Shown here in pieces: positions 38,708 through 47,208 of a stretch of DNA of 64,000 nt (the first letter of the stretch is position 1; every line of letters starts with the position of its first letter). The position numbers and the translations under genes are program-made. This DNA comes from Rhodospirillales bacterium. Lineage in GTDB: Bacteria; Pseudomonadota; Alphaproteobacteria; Rhodospirillales; Shumkoniaceae. The stretch lies in NCBI GenBank assembly GCA_016776725.1, contig JADHSV010000006.1:18528-82527 (forward strand). The letters are read 5' to 3'. The notes below the pieces were generated by a model. That model saw only the letters and a program-made list of their open reading frames with translations, ran no database searches and was not told the DNA's origin.

Positions 38708-40482
38708 TGTGCGGCATCGCCGGATTAATGACTGCTGACGGCCAGGCGCCGGACCAGCGGGTGTTAAAGATCCTGGCGGATGCGTTGGCGCATCGCGGAC
38801 CCGATGGCCGGGGAATGCACGTGGTGGGATCGGTGGGCCTTGTGCAGACCCGTCTGGCCATCATCGATCTGGAAACCGGCGATCAACCGCTGTTTGCGCA
38901 ATCCGCGCAAGGGAACAGCGCGGCGCTTGTCGCCAATGGCGAGATTTACAATTTCATCGAACTGCGCGCCGGGATGGGCGAGGTTGGTTTCACGACCAAA
39001 TCGGATTGCGAACCGCCGTTGCATCTGTATCTGCGACACGGGATCGAATATACGCGCCATCTGCGCGGCATGTATTCCATCGCCATTCATGATGCGGACC
39101 GCGACCGCCTGGTTCTCTCGCGCGACCCCTTCGGAATAAAGCCGATCTACTACATTGAAAACGAGACCGGCTTCGCGTTTGCTTCCGAACCCCAGGCCCT
39201 GATAGCCGCGGGATTGGCGGCGCCGGTGTTGCGCAAGGGTCCGCCGGACGAACTGCTGCAGCTGCAGTTCACGACCGGCCGCGCAACTGTTTTCGACGGC
39301 ATTGAACGGGTTTTGCCCGGCGAAACCATCGTTGTCGAAAAGGCTCGTATCATTGAACGAAGCCAGGCCGGCGCGTTGCCCGCGGAAGCGCCGGTCCCGC
39401 GCGGGGCCGCCGACGCTCTGGACGAGTTGGATCGGGTTCTCAATGACAGTGTCGGCGTCCATCAGCGATCGGACGTGCCGTTCGCCATGTTTCTTTCGGG
39501 CGGCGTCGATTCGTCCGTTCTGCTGGCCATGATGGCGCGCCTTAACGAACGGCCTGTGCGGGCCTATACAGCCGGTTTCCCCGGCACAAGCGCGCGGGAT
39601 GAACGCGACCACGCCCGCGCGGTGGCCAAGGCCACAGGGACCGATCATGTGGAAGTGGCCTTTGATGAGGGTGACTTTTGGAATCTGCTTCCTGAAATTG
39701 CCGCCGCCATGGACGACCCGGCCGCCGATTACGCGGTGCTGCCCACCTACAAGCTGGCCCAGGCCGTTCATGCCGATGGCCTGAAGGTGGTTCTGAGCGG
39801 CGAGGGTGGCGACGAACTATTCGCCGGGTATGGACGGTACCGTACCGCGACCCGAAACTGGCCATTGGCGAAGCCCATGCGCCGCAAGGGCATCTTCAAT
39901 GGTCTCGGCGTTTTGCGCGATGCGGATAAGGCGCGATCCTGGCGTGCCGGGATTGCGGCCGCCGAGCGCACCTTTGACCGGACAGCGCTGACCGGTCTGC
40001 AGATGATGCAGGCCATCGACTGTGTTGACTGGCTTCCCCATGATCTTCTGACGAAACTGGACCGGTGCCTGATGGCCCATGGCGTCGAGGGGCGGGTTCC
40101 GTTTCTTGATGCACGGGTGGCTGAATTCGCTTTCCGTTTGCCAGATACCCTTAAGGTCAAGCGCGGGCTTGGCAAATGGATTTTGCGCCGCTGGTTGGAA
40201 ACGGGCTTGCCCGTATCCAAACCGTTTGCCAAAAAACGTGGCTTCACGGTGCCGGTCGGTGAATGGATTGCCTCGCGAGGGAGCCAGTTGGGGCAATTGG
40301 TCGCCGTCCAGCCGGGGATTATTGAGGTTTGCCAGGCGGGCGCGGTGGAAAAGCTGTTTGCGGCGGGCGGGAAGAAACAGGGAAAGGCGGCCTGGACGCT
40401 GCTTTTCTATGCGTTGTGGCATCGGCGGCACATTCTGGGCAAGATCCCGGCGGGCGATGTGTTTGAGACGTTGGCGGAGTAG
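38707..40482 (+). CDS. asnB: Asparagine synthase (glutamine-hydrolysing), AsnB type
   Basis: 591 residues. The glutaminase domain has the catalytic Cys at position 2 (MCGIAGLMT) and the DPFGIKPIYY block. The synthetase domain has the ATP PP-loop FLSGGVDSSVLLAMMA and LSGEGGDELFAGYGRY. All expected catalytic motifs are present, so it should be active. Because it overlaps a glycosyltransferase start to stop and is not near amino-acid genes, it may amidate a sugar carboxylate (as AsnB-like enzymes do in some O-antigen clusters) rather than, or as well as, make asparagine. That role is inference. Confidence 0.93.
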   Translation: MCGIAGLMTADGQAPDQRVLKILADALAHRGPDGRGMHVVGSVGLVQTRLAIIDLETGDQPLFAQSAQGNSAALVANGEIYNFIELRAGMGEVGFTTKSDCEPPLHLYLRHGIEYTRHLRGMYSIAIHDADRDRLVLSRDPFGIKPIYYIENETGFAFASEPQALIAAGLAAPVLRKGPPDELLQLQFTTGRATVFDGIERVLPGETIVVEKARIIERSQAGALPAEAPVPRGAADALDELDRVLNDSVGVHQRSDVPFAMFLSGGVDSSVLLAMMARLNERPVRAYTAGFPGTSARDERDHARAVAKATGTDHVEVAFDEGDFWNLLPEIAAAMDDPAADYAVLPTYKLAQAVHADGLKVVLSGEGGDELFAGYGRYRTATRNWPLAKPMRRKGIFNGLGVLRDADKARSWRAGIAAAERTFDRTALTGLQMMQAIDCVDWLPHDLLTKLDRCLMAHGVEGRVPFLDARVAEFAFRLPDTLKVKRGLGKWILRRWLETGLPVSKPFAKKRGFTVPVGEWIASRGSQLGQLVAVQPGIIEVCQAGAVEKLFAAGGKKQGKAAWTLLFYALWHRRHILGKIPAGDVFETLAE

Positions 40483-40488
40483 AGATCG

Positions 40489-40932
40489 GTGGCAAGAAAA
40501 GTAAGTTGTTCGGTGCGCTGCCTGTCGGAAATCGAGGTCGAAAAGGCGCGGCGCTCACTTGGTGACGCCGATGCGATCATGGTGCCCTATACCTGCAAGG
40601 TCTCCGGAAAAACCGAGGAAATCCTGATGGTTTCCGAAGCCGCGGCCGAAATTCTGGCGGCGACACTGGGCAAGTTCGGCGGCGTTATGGCGGTGAAGAT
40701 TTTTGCCGCTGTCGTTTCAACCGAGCTTTGCGCATGTGATATCGCCACCCTGATGGGCGAAGATGAAGAGGATGTTCTGGCCGAAATCGACCGCTTGACC
40801 GAAGGCGGTTTTTTGTTCGGCCACGAAATCGACGGCATGAATTATTTTGGCGCGGGAAATCCGCCGTTAAGGCGCTTTTTCCTGAGCCGTTTCGCCGCGT
40901 TGAAAATCGGGCCGGACAAGGCTGGGAGTTAG
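40489..40932 (+). CDS. ArsR-like winged-helix protein with ELCACD motif
   Basis: 147 residues from a GTG start six bases after asnB, with GGAG in the asnB tail. Residues ~65-130 match the ArsR/SmtB winged helix, including ELCACDIATLMG, close to the ELCVCDL metal/metalloid box, and an EGGFLFGHEIDGMNYF wing. The helix that should contact DNA (GEDEEDVLAEIDRL) is strongly acidic, so DNA binding is doubtful. The N-terminal ~60 residues carry two further cysteines (CSVRC) and do not resemble ArsR. It may be a metal- or thiol-sensing adaptor. No characterised homologue is recognised. Confidence 0.72.
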   Translation: MARKVSCSVRCLSEIEVEKARRSLGDADAIMVPYTCKVSGKTEEILMVSEAAAEILAATLGKFGGVMAVKIFAAVVSTELCACDIATLMGEDEEDVLAEIDRLTEGGFLFGHEIDGMNYFGAGNPPLRRFFLSRFAALKIGPDKAGS

Positions 40933-40936
40933 GTGC

Positions 40937-41182
40937 ATGAAAACCATCGTTATCAACATCGACAAGATTTATGTTCCGGTCAAATCGGTGAAGAACGCCG
41001 ATGATGCACGCGTCGACGCCTTGGCTGAAGAATTCATGGAGACTGGCAAGATCACGCCTATTCGTGTGCGGGATGACGGAAAACGATATGTTCTCGTCAA
41101 CGGGGTTAACCGGCTGGCGGCGATGAAGGCGCTGGGCGAGGAAACCATTGTCGCCTTTCTGGTCCGCGCGGTTCAGCATTAG
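40937..41182 (+). CDS. Minimal ParB/sulfiredoxin-fold protein
   Basis: 81 residues consisting of one ParB N-terminal-like domain: an initial strand KTIVINIDKIYVPVKSV, then ARVDALAEEFMETGKITPIR and the signature NGVNRLAAMKALGEETI, corresponding to the G-x2-R-x2-A motif. There is no helix-turn-helix or dimerisation domain, so it is not a segregation ParB. The sulfiredoxin Cys is absent. The superfamily also includes free-serine kinases (SerK, SbnI), so a small-molecule kinase or nucleotide-binding role is possible. It starts four bases after the preceding gene. Confidence 0.78.
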   Translation: MKTIVINIDKIYVPVKSVKNADDARVDALAEEFMETGKITPIRVRDDGKRYVLVNGVNRLAAMKALGEETIVAFLVRAVQH

Positions 41183-41204
41183 TTCCAACAGGAGAAACAA
41201 AAAA

Positions 41205-42332
41205 ATGACGAACAATTCCGGCTTCGACACACAGGAAATCCTTGGCGGTATCCGCGAATGGGTTGAAATCGAATCACCCACGGATACGCCCGAAGCAACC
41301 AATCGCATGGCCGATAAGGTCGAGGCCGACTTTGCAGCCCATGGCGGCAAGATTGACCGCATTGCCGGAACGCAGGGGTTCGGCGATTGCTTAAAGGTTC
41401 GCACGCCCTGGGGCGGTGATGGCAAGGGCATTCTGGTTCTGTCGCACATTGATACGGTTCACCCCATTGGCACCCTTGAGCGCCTGCCGTTCAGGGTCGA
41501 AGGGGATATCGCCTACGGGCCGGGTATTTTCGATATGAAGGGTGGGGCTTATCTGGGTTTCCACGCGTTTCGCAACTACTGCCGTCAGGGCAAGGAAACG
41601 CCGCTGCCCATCACTTTTCTTTTCAATACCGACGAGGAAATGTGCAGCCGCTCGTCGCGCGACCTGATTATCGCCGAAGCGCACAAGCACAAGTACGTTC
41701 TGGTTCTGGAACCGGCGCGGGACGGCGGCAACGTGGTCGGCGCGCGAAAGGGAACGGCGCGCTTCGTGCTCGACATTCAGGGTCGGCCCGCGCATTCGGG
41801 GTCGCGTCACGCCGATGGCCGCAGCGCGATTAAGGAACTGGCCCGGCAAATCATAGATATCGAAAGCATGACCGATTACGAGCGTGAATTGACCGTCAAC
41901 GTCGGCGTCATTTCGGGCGGCTCGCGGCCCAACGTGATACCGGAGTTCGCTTCCGCCGAGGTCGATATGCGTCTTCCCACCAAGGCCCTTGCCGACGAAA
42001 TGATCCCCAAGGTCGCCGGTCTCAAATCCTACGATCCGGACGTTACAATCAAAGTCAGTGGCGGGGCCGAACGCCCGCCGTTTGAACAGACCGAAGCCGG
42101 TGTGGCGCTATTTGAACATGCCCGCAAGGTGGGCGCGGAACTGGGAATGAATCTGGAAGCGGTGAAAGCCGGCGGCGCATCGGACGCCAACTTCGCCGGG
42201 CCGATCACGCCGGCGCTGGATGGCCTGGGCGTCAACGGCGACGGCGCCCACACCATGAACGAACAAATTACCGTTTCACTGCTGGCGCAGCGCGCGGAAC
42301 TGTTTTACCGCCTGCTCGGATCGCTGGAGTAA
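41205..42332 (+). CDS. M20 family metallopeptidase (carboxypeptidase G2-like)
   Basis: 375 residues from the ATG at 41205 (GGAGAA nine to ten bases upstream). The zinc ligands and catalytic residues are in VLSHIDTVHPIG, GPGIFDMKGGAYLG, FNTDEEMCSRSSR and the C-terminal GDGAHTMNEQ. The dimerisation domain is in the middle (RPAHSGSRHADGRSAIKEL). There is no signal peptide, so it is cytoplasmic. The family cleaves C-terminal glutamate, acylated amino acids or dipeptides. It closes the glycan-asnB run, 22 bp after the mini-ParB gene, and may process the same amidated or peptidyl product. Confidence 0.92.
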   Translation: MTNNSGFDTQEILGGIREWVEIESPTDTPEATNRMADKVEADFAAHGGKIDRIAGTQGFGDCLKVRTPWGGDGKGILVLSHIDTVHPIGTLERLPFRVEGDIAYGPGIFDMKGGAYLGFHAFRNYCRQGKETPLPITFLFNTDEEMCSRSSRDLIIAEAHKHKYVLVLEPARDGGNVVGARKGTARFVLDIQGRPAHSGSRHADGRSAIKELARQIIDIESMTDYERELTVNVGVISGGSRPNVIPEFASAEVDMRLPTKALADEMIPKVAGLKSYDPDVTIKVSGGAERPPFEQTEAGVALFEHARKVGAELGMNLEAVKAGGASDANFAGPITPALDGLGVNGDGAHTMNEQITVSLLAQRAELFYRLLGSLE

Positions 42333-42363
42333 GGGGGCTCTTCGACGCAGCGGGTGCCATATG

Positions 42364-45300
42364 TTAGATTTTATCCACTAGCAACGCCTTGGCGTTTTTC
42401 AGGTCGGCGGTGTCAAACCCTTCGGTGAACCAGCCGTATATTGGCTGGACCAGTTCGCGGGCTTCCTTGGATTTTCCTTGCGCTTGAAAGAGCCGCGCGA
42501 GGCTTATTGCAGCGCGCAGTTCCAGGGACTTCGCGCTCTGTCTCCGCGCGACCGCTATGGCCCGGCTGAAACAGGCTTCGGCCTGTCCTTGGTTGTCTGC
42601 GGATCGGGACAGCAGGAGCTCACCCTTGAGCCGATGAAGTTCTGCTTCCCAGGTTTTCTCGCCGCTCTGCTCCACTGACTCTAGCGCTTCTGCGAGTTCA
42701 ACCAGTCCTCGGTCAGCCTGCCCGGCCTTTCCAAAGGTCTCGGCAAGAAGCGCCAGGAGATAGGATTTGCGTTGTTCCGTTCCGGTCGCTCGCAGCGCCT
42801 GGAGACCCTCTTGAATATCCTTAATCCCTTCGTCGGTCCGCCCTTGAGCCGCCACCGCCCATCCTCGCAAAGCCTTTGTTGCCGCCGCGAACTGCGGGCC
42901 AATACCGTGCTCGGCACACATCGCCAGTGTTGCCTCTGCGTGTTCCTGTGCCAGCCGGGCTTCCCGGCGGAACTGCCTGAGAAAGGCTGAGAAGCTGAGC
43001 GCCAGAACGAGGCTGAAGGGGTGCGACAGCGTTTCGGCCAAGGCCATTGCCTTGCGCGCCATTTTCTGAGCCTGATCCGCATAGCCAAGGAACCACAGGG
43101 TCAAAGCCGCATGGTTCAGGCAACAGACCCCAGGGTCATGGCCACCATAGATAAAGGCGTGGGAGCCGTGTTCGTCCAGACTGTAGAGGGCCAGACCCTG
43201 GTCCAGGTGCTCTCGGCATGCCGGAAGGTCCGGAAGGCGAAAATAATTTGTCCAGGCTGCGTGGTGAGCCTGCAAGAGGAGCCCCGAGTCCGGCTGTTGT
43301 TTGGCCAGTGCCAGCGCTTCATCCGCCAAGTCTTGCGCCTGCTTGAGCTGACCGCGCTGTTGGCAGACCAACCACAATCCCCAGGTAACGGTGAAAAGCT
43401 GAGAGACTTCCCCTATTTGGTGGCAAAGTTCACGGCTGCGGAAGTACGTCTGCTCCACTTCCGGCGCCGCCCAACCCTTTGTGGACAGCAATGCGGTTGC
43501 CAGAGTGAGCCGCATGCCCAGTTCTTTCTTTGAGCGCTCCCGATTTTCGGGAAGGTCGTCCACGAGCTCGAGCCCCTTGGTAAGGTGAGCGATGGCTTCG
43601 AGGTTTGCCGAGCGCTCGACGGCGCGCTGTCCGGCCCGGTGCCAATAGGCGACCGCCGGTTCGATCTGCCCGGCCACGGTGTAGTGCTGGGCCAATAGCT
43701 CCGGTTGGGTCTCGACGGTCTCCGGGAACCGTTGCTCCAGCGCCTCGGCGATCCGCTGGTGGAATTGCCGCCGGGTGCCCTTCAACAATGACTGATAGGC
43801 CACGTCCTGCACCAGGGCATGCTTGAACTCGTATGTGACGTCGGGCGGCAGGTTATGGCGGTAGATGAGGCCCGCGTCCAGCAGTTGGGAGAGCGCGTCG
43901 TCAAGCGCTTCCCCCTCGAGCGGCGATACGGCGGCCAACAGCTCAAGGCTGAACGTCCGGCCCAGGGTGGCCGCCAGTTGCGCCACCTCCTTGACCTGTG
44001 CCAGACGATCCAGCCGGGCCATCAGCGAGTCCTGCAACGAAGCCGGAATGGCAAGCGGCGGCAAGGGCCCCGACAGGACATACTGGTCCCCGTCGTCGTC
44101 CAGGAGGTCCGATTCCAGCACCGTCTTGGTCAGTTCCTCGACGAACAGCGGCACGCCGTCGGTCTTGGCGGCGATCTCGTCGACAATCTCCTCGGGCATG
44201 GCCTTGCCCCCTGCGACCTTGGAGATCATCGCGAGGCTCTCCCTGCGGCCGAGGCGGTTAAGGGTGAGTCCGGTGATGTGAGTACGGTCGCGCCAGGGCG
44301 GATCGAACTCGGGCCGGTAGGTGAGTAAAAGAACAACGCGGGACGAGCGCAGATGCTCGATCAACAGGCTCACCAACTCCAGCGTCGAGGGATCGATCCA
44401 GTGCAAATCCTCGATCAACATCAGCACCGGGTCCCGGGAAGCTATCGCTTCGATCACCGCGACCAGCGCTTCGAAAATCTTCTTTTTCATCTCGTCGGCG
44501 TTCAAGGGCGGCGCTGGATACCTCTCGCCCGTCGGCAGTGACAGAAGGGACGCCAGCAGGGGCTCAATTTCCGGGACCGGGAGGCCAAGCTCGTCCAGCA
44601 CCGCCTCCAGCTTGTCCAGCTTCGCCGCCGCGTCGTCTTCTTTGCCAAAGCGCAGGGCGCGCTCGAGGTGGTCGATGGCAGGGTAAAAGGCGGTGTTCTT
44701 GTGAAAGGGCGAGCAATAGTACAGCACCCGGTGGTGAAGCTCGCCCTCCAGTCGTTCGCGGAAACTCCTGACAATTCGCGATTTGCCGACCCCGGCTTCG
44801 CCCGAAAGCAGGACCACCTGGCCCACGCCGTCCTTCACCTGATCCCACCGTTTGACCAGCAGCCCGATTTCCTCCTCGCGTCCGACGAGGGGGGTCATGC
44901 CCGCCGCGTGAGCCGCGTCAAAGCGGCTTTCCGCAGCGGCTTCGCCGACCACCCGCCAAGCTCGAACCGGGGTGGAAAACCCCTTCAAATCACGACTTCC
45001 CAGGTCTTTATGCTCGAACAGGCCGCTTACCAGGTGATGGGTTGCAGGGGCGATCAGCACCGTGTTGGGCTCGGCAAGCCCCTGCAGGCGCGCGGCAAGA
45101 TTCGGCGTCTCGCCCAGAACCGCGCTTTCCTCGGATGCGCCCTCGCCGATCATGTCGCCGACGACCACCAGACCGGTGGCGATGCCGATGCGAACCTGCA
45201 GCGCAAGGTCGTCCAGGGGGCGCAGTTCGCGCACCGCCTCGACGATGCCGAGGCCGGCCCGTATGGCTCGCTCGGCGTCGTCCTCGTGGGCCTGGGGATA

Positions 45301-45684
45301 GCCGAAATAGACCAGGATACCGTCGCCCATGTAGCGGGCGATGAAGCCCCCGAAGCGCGCAATCACTCCGGCGCAGCAGTCTTGGTAGGTGTGGATCACC
45401 TCACGCAGGTCTTCCGGATCAAGCCTCTCGGAAAGCGCCGTCGAACCGACCAGATCGCAGAACATCACCGTCAGCTGGCGGCGTTCGGCGTCTTCGGTCG
45501 GCCTCGCTTGCGCGGTGGCCAATGCCTTCAGGAAGCGCTTGCGGTCCCCCATGGACAAGCCAAGTTCTTTGAGATCGGACTCGGACAGTTCGGGTAGGAC
45601 GTCCAATCCGAGGTCGTTCTCGACAAAGGCCTCGGCGTACTTGCCTAACCCGATGCTATCGAGCCAACCCTGAAGGTCGGTCAT
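42364..45684 (-). CDS. SAM-domain / adenylate cyclase / AAA ATPase / TPR signalling protein
   Basis: About 1106 residues from the ATG at 45684, which has GGAGG seven bases upstream. The order is: SAM domain (residues 1-60, LQGWLDSIGLGKYAEAFVEN); class III nucleotidyl cyclase domain (~70-245; LTVMFCDLVGSTALSERL and YMGDGILVYFGYP hold the metal Asp and the GDG loop); NTPase with Walker A SGEAGVGKSRIV near residue 290; and a long TPR region to the end. It belongs to the family of cytoplasmic cyclase-STAND proteins that may couple ligand or protein binding to cAMP or cGMP synthesis. It converges with the M20 gene, and no partner is adjacent. Confidence 0.9.
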   Translation of the reverse strand: MTDLQGWLDSIGLGKYAEAFVENDLGLDVLPELSESDLKELGLSMGDRKRFLKALATAQARPTEDAERRQLTVMFCDLVGSTALSERLDPEDLREVIHTYQDCCAGVIARFGGFIARYMGDGILVYFGYPQAHEDDAERAIRAGLGIVEAVRELRPLDDLALQVRIGIATGLVVVGDMIGEGASEESAVLGETPNLAARLQGLAEPNTVLIAPATHHLVSGLFEHKDLGSRDLKGFSTPVRAWRVVGEAAAESRFDAAHAAGMTPLVGREEEIGLLVKRWDQVKDGVGQVVLLSGEAGVGKSRIVRSFRERLEGELHHRVLYYCSPFHKNTAFYPAIDHLERALRFGKEDDAAAKLDKLEAVLDELGLPVPEIEPLLASLLSLPTGERYPAPPLNADEMKKKIFEALVAVIEAIASRDPVLMLIEDLHWIDPSTLELVSLLIEHLRSSRVVLLLTYRPEFDPPWRDRTHITGLTLNRLGRRESLAMISKVAGGKAMPEEIVDEIAAKTDGVPLFVEELTKTVLESDLLDDDGDQYVLSGPLPPLAIPASLQDSLMARLDRLAQVKEVAQLAATLGRTFSLELLAAVSPLEGEALDDALSQLLDAGLIYRHNLPPDVTYEFKHALVQDVAYQSLLKGTRRQFHQRIAEALEQRFPETVETQPELLAQHYTVAGQIEPAVAYWHRAGQRAVERSANLEAIAHLTKGLELVDDLPENRERSKKELGMRLTLATALLSTKGWAAPEVEQTYFRSRELCHQIGEVSQLFTVTWGLWLVCQQRGQLKQAQDLADEALALAKQQPDSGLLLQAHHAAWTNYFRLPDLPACREHLDQGLALYSLDEHGSHAFIYGGHDPGVCCLNHAALTLWFLGYADQAQKMARKAMALAETLSHPFSLVLALSFSAFLRQFRREARLAQEHAEATLAMCAEHGIGPQFAAATKALRGWAVAAQGRTDEGIKDIQEGLQALRATGTEQRKSYLLALLAETFGKAGQADRGLVELAEALESVEQSGEKTWEAELHRLKGELLLSRSADNQGQAEACFSRAIAVARRQSAKSLELRAAISLARLFQAQGKSKEARELVQPIYGWFTEGFDTADLKNAKALLVDKI

Positions 45685-45872
45685 CCCGGTCCTCCGATGG
45701 GGCATGCGAGGACGTTAACGGCGCCATGCCACCGAATGTTACCCGGTTGCGATGAGCGATTACGCTAAGACTAACAAATAGCAGCACCCGTGGCTAAAGA
45801 AGATATTCGGAATAAAACGGTTTTGCCGGCTGCTGGGCTCGCTGGAGCAAGTGGAAAGGGAGCGAATTGGGG

Positions 45873-46697
45873 TCAGTCCGGATCCCACGGGTGTTCCGAA
45901 TACATATCGACAAATCGGCGACCGGAGGCCAGGGACGCGATGGCGGCCCGGTCATCGGGCGCCAGCGAGAAGTCAAACACGTTCAGATTCGCCCGGCAAT
46001 GATCGGGATTGGCGGTCATGGGAATGGCCGAAACCATGTCCTGATGCAGAAGCCAGCGAAGGGCTACCTCGGCGGCTGATCTATCGTACTTTGCGCCGAT
46101 GCGGCGCAGGGTGTTGTCCCTGGCGGCGCGCCCCTCGGCCACCGGGCAATAGGCCGTCAGCGTGATGCCCGCGCGCCGGCAAAAATCCAGCACCCGGTTC
46201 TGTGACAGATAGGGATGGTACTCCACCTGATTGGCAATGATGGGGACGTTCAGGGTTTCGATGGCCTCACGCATGAGGGCTACGTTGAAATTGCTGACCC
46301 CGAAATGGCGGATTTTGCCGCTGATCTGAAGCTTGCTCATGGCGTCCATGGTTTCGGCCAGCGGAACCGAGCGTGACGGCCAATGAATGAGGAAAAGGTC
46401 GATATAGCCGGATCGCAAGCGTTTCAAGCTTTCGTCCGCTGCGTGCAGAACCGCATTGTGCGACAGGTTGCTGGACCAGACCTTGGTTACCAGGAAAATT
46501 TCTTCGCGGGCCACGCCGGAGGCGGCTATTCCTTTGCCTACCTCTTCTTCATTGCCGTAGATGGCCGCGGTGTCGATGTGGCGGTAGCCGATTTCCAGGG
46601 CATAGCGAACCATGTCGCGGCAGGTGCGGCCCCGCAGTCGCCAGGTTCCCAAACCCAAGGCCGGTATTTTTGCGCCGTGGACGTCGAGAATTCGCAT
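45873..46697 (-). CDS. Aldo/keto reductase
   Basis: 274 residues. The catalytic tetrad is visible: Asp and Tyr in HIDTAAIYGNEEEVGKGI, Lys in LVTKVWSSNL and His in DLFLIHWPSR. The NADPH-binding C-terminal loop includes SAIPMTANPDHCRANL. The ATG at 46697 has a GGGGGAAGG Shine-Dalgarno, and the open frame extends nine codons further upstream without support. It resembles 2,5-diketo-gluconate reductase/DkgB-type enzymes that reduce methylglyoxal and other aldehydes. It lies head to tail after msrB on the same strand. Confidence 0.9.
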   Translation of the reverse strand: MRILDVHGAKIPALGLGTWRLRGRTCRDMVRYALEIGYRHIDTAAIYGNEEEVGKGIAASGVAREEIFLVTKVWSSNLSHNAVLHAADESLKRLRSGYIDLFLIHWPSRSVPLAETMDAMSKLQISGKIRHFGVSNFNVALMREAIETLNVPIIANQVEYHPYLSQNRVLDFCRRAGITLTAYCPVAEGRAARDNTLRRIGAKYDRSAAEVALRWLLHQDMVSAIPMTANPDHCRANLNVFDFSLAPDDRAAIASLASGRRFVDMYSEHPWDPD

Positions 46698-46751
46698 CAC
46701 CTTCCCCCCGTTCGCCGACATCACGAATGATACGATGCCGGGGGGCGCCTG

Positions 46752-47156
46752 TCATTCGCCTTTAAACGAAAGGGCCGCGCCGTTGATGCAATAGCGCTGG
46801 CCGGTCGGTTGGGGGCCATCGTTAAAAACATGGCCCAGATGGCCACCGCACTTGGCGCAATGGGTTTCGGTTCTGGGATAGATCAGCTTGTAGTCCGTCG
46901 ACGTGCCGATGGTCTGCTCCAATGGCTGGAAAAAACTGGGCCAGCCGCATCCGGCATCGAATTTGTGATCGGAGGAAAACAGCGCCGTGCCGCATCCGGC
47001 GCAGTGATAGGTTCCGGGCGCGGCCTCCTTATCCAACGGGCTGGATCCCGGATGCTCCGTCCCGTGCTGACGCAGGATGCCGAATTGCGTTTCGCTAAGG
47101 CATTGTTGCCATTCGGCGTCGCTTTTCTCGATTTCGAATTTTTGCTTCTTGCTCAT
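46752..47156 (-). CDS. msrB: Peptide-methionine (R)-S-oxide reductase MsrB
   Basis: 134 residues. The structural zinc is bound by two CxxC pairs, in CAGCGTALF and CAKCGGHLGHVF. The active-site Cys is in RYCINGAALSF, and GCGWPSFFQPL is the conserved substrate loop. There is no signal peptide, so it is cytoplasmic. It repairs oxidised methionine. The ATG at 47156 is 52 bp from the divergent dihydroorotase-like gene, and the longer open frame overlaps that gene and is rejected. Confidence 0.96.
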   Translation of the reverse strand: MSKKQKFEIEKSDAEWQQCLSETQFGILRQHGTEHPGSSPLDKEAAPGTYHCAGCGTALFSSDHKFDAGCGWPSFFQPLEQTIGTSTDYKLIYPRTETHCAKCGGHLGHVFNDGPQPTGQRYCINGAALSFKGE

Positions 47157-47208
47157 AAGTGTTATGAGTGAACCGGCGTTCGAATTTTCAATGGTGGGCG
47201 GGAATAAA

